From JAEKNW01 sp963678375 (GTDB lineage Bacteria > Cloacimonadota > Cloacimonadia > Cloacimonadales > JAFGVF01): a stretch of 64,000 nt of DNA. Made by a program: the position numbers and the translations under genes. Location: positions 806,001 to 870,000 of the forward strand of contig OY782831.1 in the NCBI GenBank assembly GCA_963678375.2, given 5' to 3'. Shown here in pieces: positions 62,717 through 64,000 of the stretch. The notes beneath the pieces are model-generated. The model saw only the letters and a list, made by a program, of their open reading frames with translations. It was not told the origin of the DNA and did not search any database. Each line of letters begins with the position of its first letter. The stretch's first letter is position 1.

Positions 62717-64000
62717 CTAAATACTGCTCCGGAGACAGGATTTTAGAGAATTAACTAATTCTTCGTTTTTTAGGGGCTTATAAATAATGAAATAATGATA
62801 ACCCACTAGCTTTCTAGTTAAATCTTCTTCAAGTATTGTTCTTGCCATAATTATAAAAGTAACTTTTCTTTCTTTTAGTATATCCATGTTTGCATAGAAA
62901 AAGTCTTTTAAACCTGAATCATAATCAAAGAAAATTATATCACATTTGTGATTTGCTCTAATGTACTTTTCGTAGAAACTAGCATTTGGCATTTTTCTTG
63001 AGGTAATATTGTATTTCATTAGAAATTTACTAATATATTTCTGACTACCTAAATCTTCATCAATAATACAGATACTTTTCCTTTGTAGTAGATCAATCTG
63101 CTTTTGAACTAGGTGATTCTGCAGATCTTTAAAAATACTCATATCAAAATCTAAATAGAAATAAATTGTGGTACCCTCTCCTAAGTTTGAAGAAACCCAA
63201 ATACTCCCACCCATCTTAGTTACTAGATTCCTGCAGATTGCAAGGCCAATACCAATACCTGTCATGCTCGCTCTATATTCATTCTCAAGGGGGTGATTGA
63301 ACTTTTCAAAAGCTATTTGCTTTTCTTGATCAGTCATCCCAAGGCCAGTATCTTTTACGTAGAATATAATCTTACCTTCATTTGGGTGAGTGTAGCCACA
63401 TTCAATAACACCTTCCGAGGTAAAATTGACAGCATTCTCAAGTAGCTCTCTAAAAATAAAGCAGAAATATCTTTTATCATTAAAGAGAATATCTTTTTGA
63501 TCAGAGAGAGAAAAATAATTCACTATTTTAACAGCCTTTCCTTGTTTTATAGCATCTTTCTGAATCTCATTTATGAGAGTTCTAATACAGCTGTTCACAG
63601 AAAACCCTTGATTATTTAAGACTCTAATATTTCTATTGAGTTCAGAAAAGACTAATACTTTTTCTACTAATTTTAGCAACTTTTCTGAATTTGAGTCTAT
63701 TATAGATAGATACTCTTTTTTCTGAACTTCGGAATAATCTTCATTAGCTAATAATTCTTTAAATCCATTTCTCACGTTTAGAGGATCTCTTATTTCTCTG
63801 ATTAATCCTTCCATAAGGTTTTTTGATTCAAAAACCTTCTTTTCATAATCTTCTAATTTCTTATTCAATTCCATTATAAGGTGCTTAATTTTTGAGTTAT
63901 CTTCAAACTCTACAATTGCAAACTCTTTTTGATTATCACTATAGTTCATTATAGTTACTCTAGCAGGGAAAGATATATTTCTGGAAGAAAACTCTAAATC
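62717..64000 (-). CDS. hybrid sensor kinase-like protein, incomplete at the right edge, H-box lacks His
   Basis: The frame stays open to the window edge, with 427 residues visible. An internal ATG at 63949 has no good ribosome site, and the preceding residues (SFPARVTIMNYSDNQKEF) look like the end of a PAS domain, so the gene most likely starts outside. The kinase core has the N box (RELLENAVNFTSEG), G1 (DTGLGMTDQE) and G2 (GIGIGLAICRNLV), all intact. The H-box reads LIREIRDPLN instead of SHEIRTPLN: counted from that ATG, Arg51 replaces the phosphorylated His. The C-terminal receiver-like domain keeps acidic residues (IIDEDLG), an aspartate in FFDYDSG and a Lys in YKPLKNEE. Confidence 0.85.
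   Translation of the reverse strand, partial: DLEFSSRNISFPARVTIMNYSDNQKEFAIVEFEDNSKIKHLIMELNKKLEDYEKKVFESKNLMEGLIREIRDPLNVRNGFKELLANEDYSEVQKKEYLSIIDSNSEKLLKLVEKVLVFSELNRNIRVLNNQGFSVNSCIRTLINEIQKDAIKQGKAVKIVNYFSLSDQKDILFNDKRYFCFIFRELLENAVNFTSEGVIECGYTHPNEGKIIFYVKDTGLGMTDQEKQIAFEKFNHPLENEYRASMTGIGIGLAICRNLVTKMGGSIWVSSNLGEGTTIYFYLDFDMSIFKDLQNHLVQKQIDLLQRKSICIIDEDLGSQKYISKFLMKYNITSRKMPNASFYEKYIRANHKCDIIFFDYDSGLKDFFYANMDILKERKVTFIIMARTILEEDLTRKLVGYHYFIIYKPLKNEELVNSLKSCLRSSI

Overview
The window is AT-rich (about one third G+C by eye, not computed) and gene-dense. It looks like a chromosome fragment of an anaerobic Gram-negative bacterium of the FCB group, most likely a Cloacimonadota-like lineage (inference). 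Six large secreted proteins end in the NYPNPFNP...GQKVKTL...ASGIYFYR sorting domain typical of type IX secretion substrates in such phyla. There is also an anaerobe-type oxygen defence set (superoxide reductase, rubrerythrin, rubredoxin), a FadL-type outer-membrane protein, a glutamate-mutase MutL/GlmL-type protein and a TldD/TldE pair.

Layout. 1-1.9 kb (minus): a cut-off M16 presequence-type protease and dapA. 2.2-6.7 kb (plus): two tandem paralogous secreted propeller-like proteins. 6.8-13.8 kb (plus): an expanded macromolecular-synthesis locus, rpsU - structured leader candidate - cvpA - mutS2 - dnaG - rpoD. 13.9-23.1 kb (minus): three secreted sorting-domain proteins (an apparently active C25 protease, a beta-helix protein and a 938-residue unknown). 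23.6-30.3 kb (minus): an ABC-F ATPase, PhnE/PhnC/PhnD transporter, HAD phosphatase and PDZ/radical-SAM protein. 30.5-32.2 kb (plus): oxygen defence. 32.5-36.1 kb: four paralogous lipoproteins of an unrecognised family. 36.4-40 kb (plus): tldD, tldE and an RluA-type pseudouridine synthase. 40.1-46.6 kb (minus): FadL-like porin and a C25-like protein whose catalytic residues appear lost. 46.9-48.4 kb (plus): AbiE toxin-antitoxin pair. 48.5-62.2 kb (minus): pepD, a membrane metallopeptidase-like protein overlapping a SagB-type oxidoreductase, the biotin ECF transporter, a GlmL cassette of three genes, comF, purQ, purS, a Na/Pi cotransporter and hisS. 62.7-64 kb (minus): an incomplete PAS/histidine-kinase/receiver protein whose H-box has Arg in place of His.

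Spaces between operons are often filled with imperfect repeats that fold into hairpins or three-way junctions. At least four families recur, and some copies keep their pairing while their bases change. The best candidates for something undescribed are the lipoprotein family at 32.5-36.1 kb, the GlmL cassette with two unassigned partners and no mutase in view, the covarying intergenic structures, the leader-like RNA between rpsU and cvpA, and two enzymes that have lost their catalytic residues.

All assignments come from reading motifs by eye. No database search, alignment program or folding program was run.
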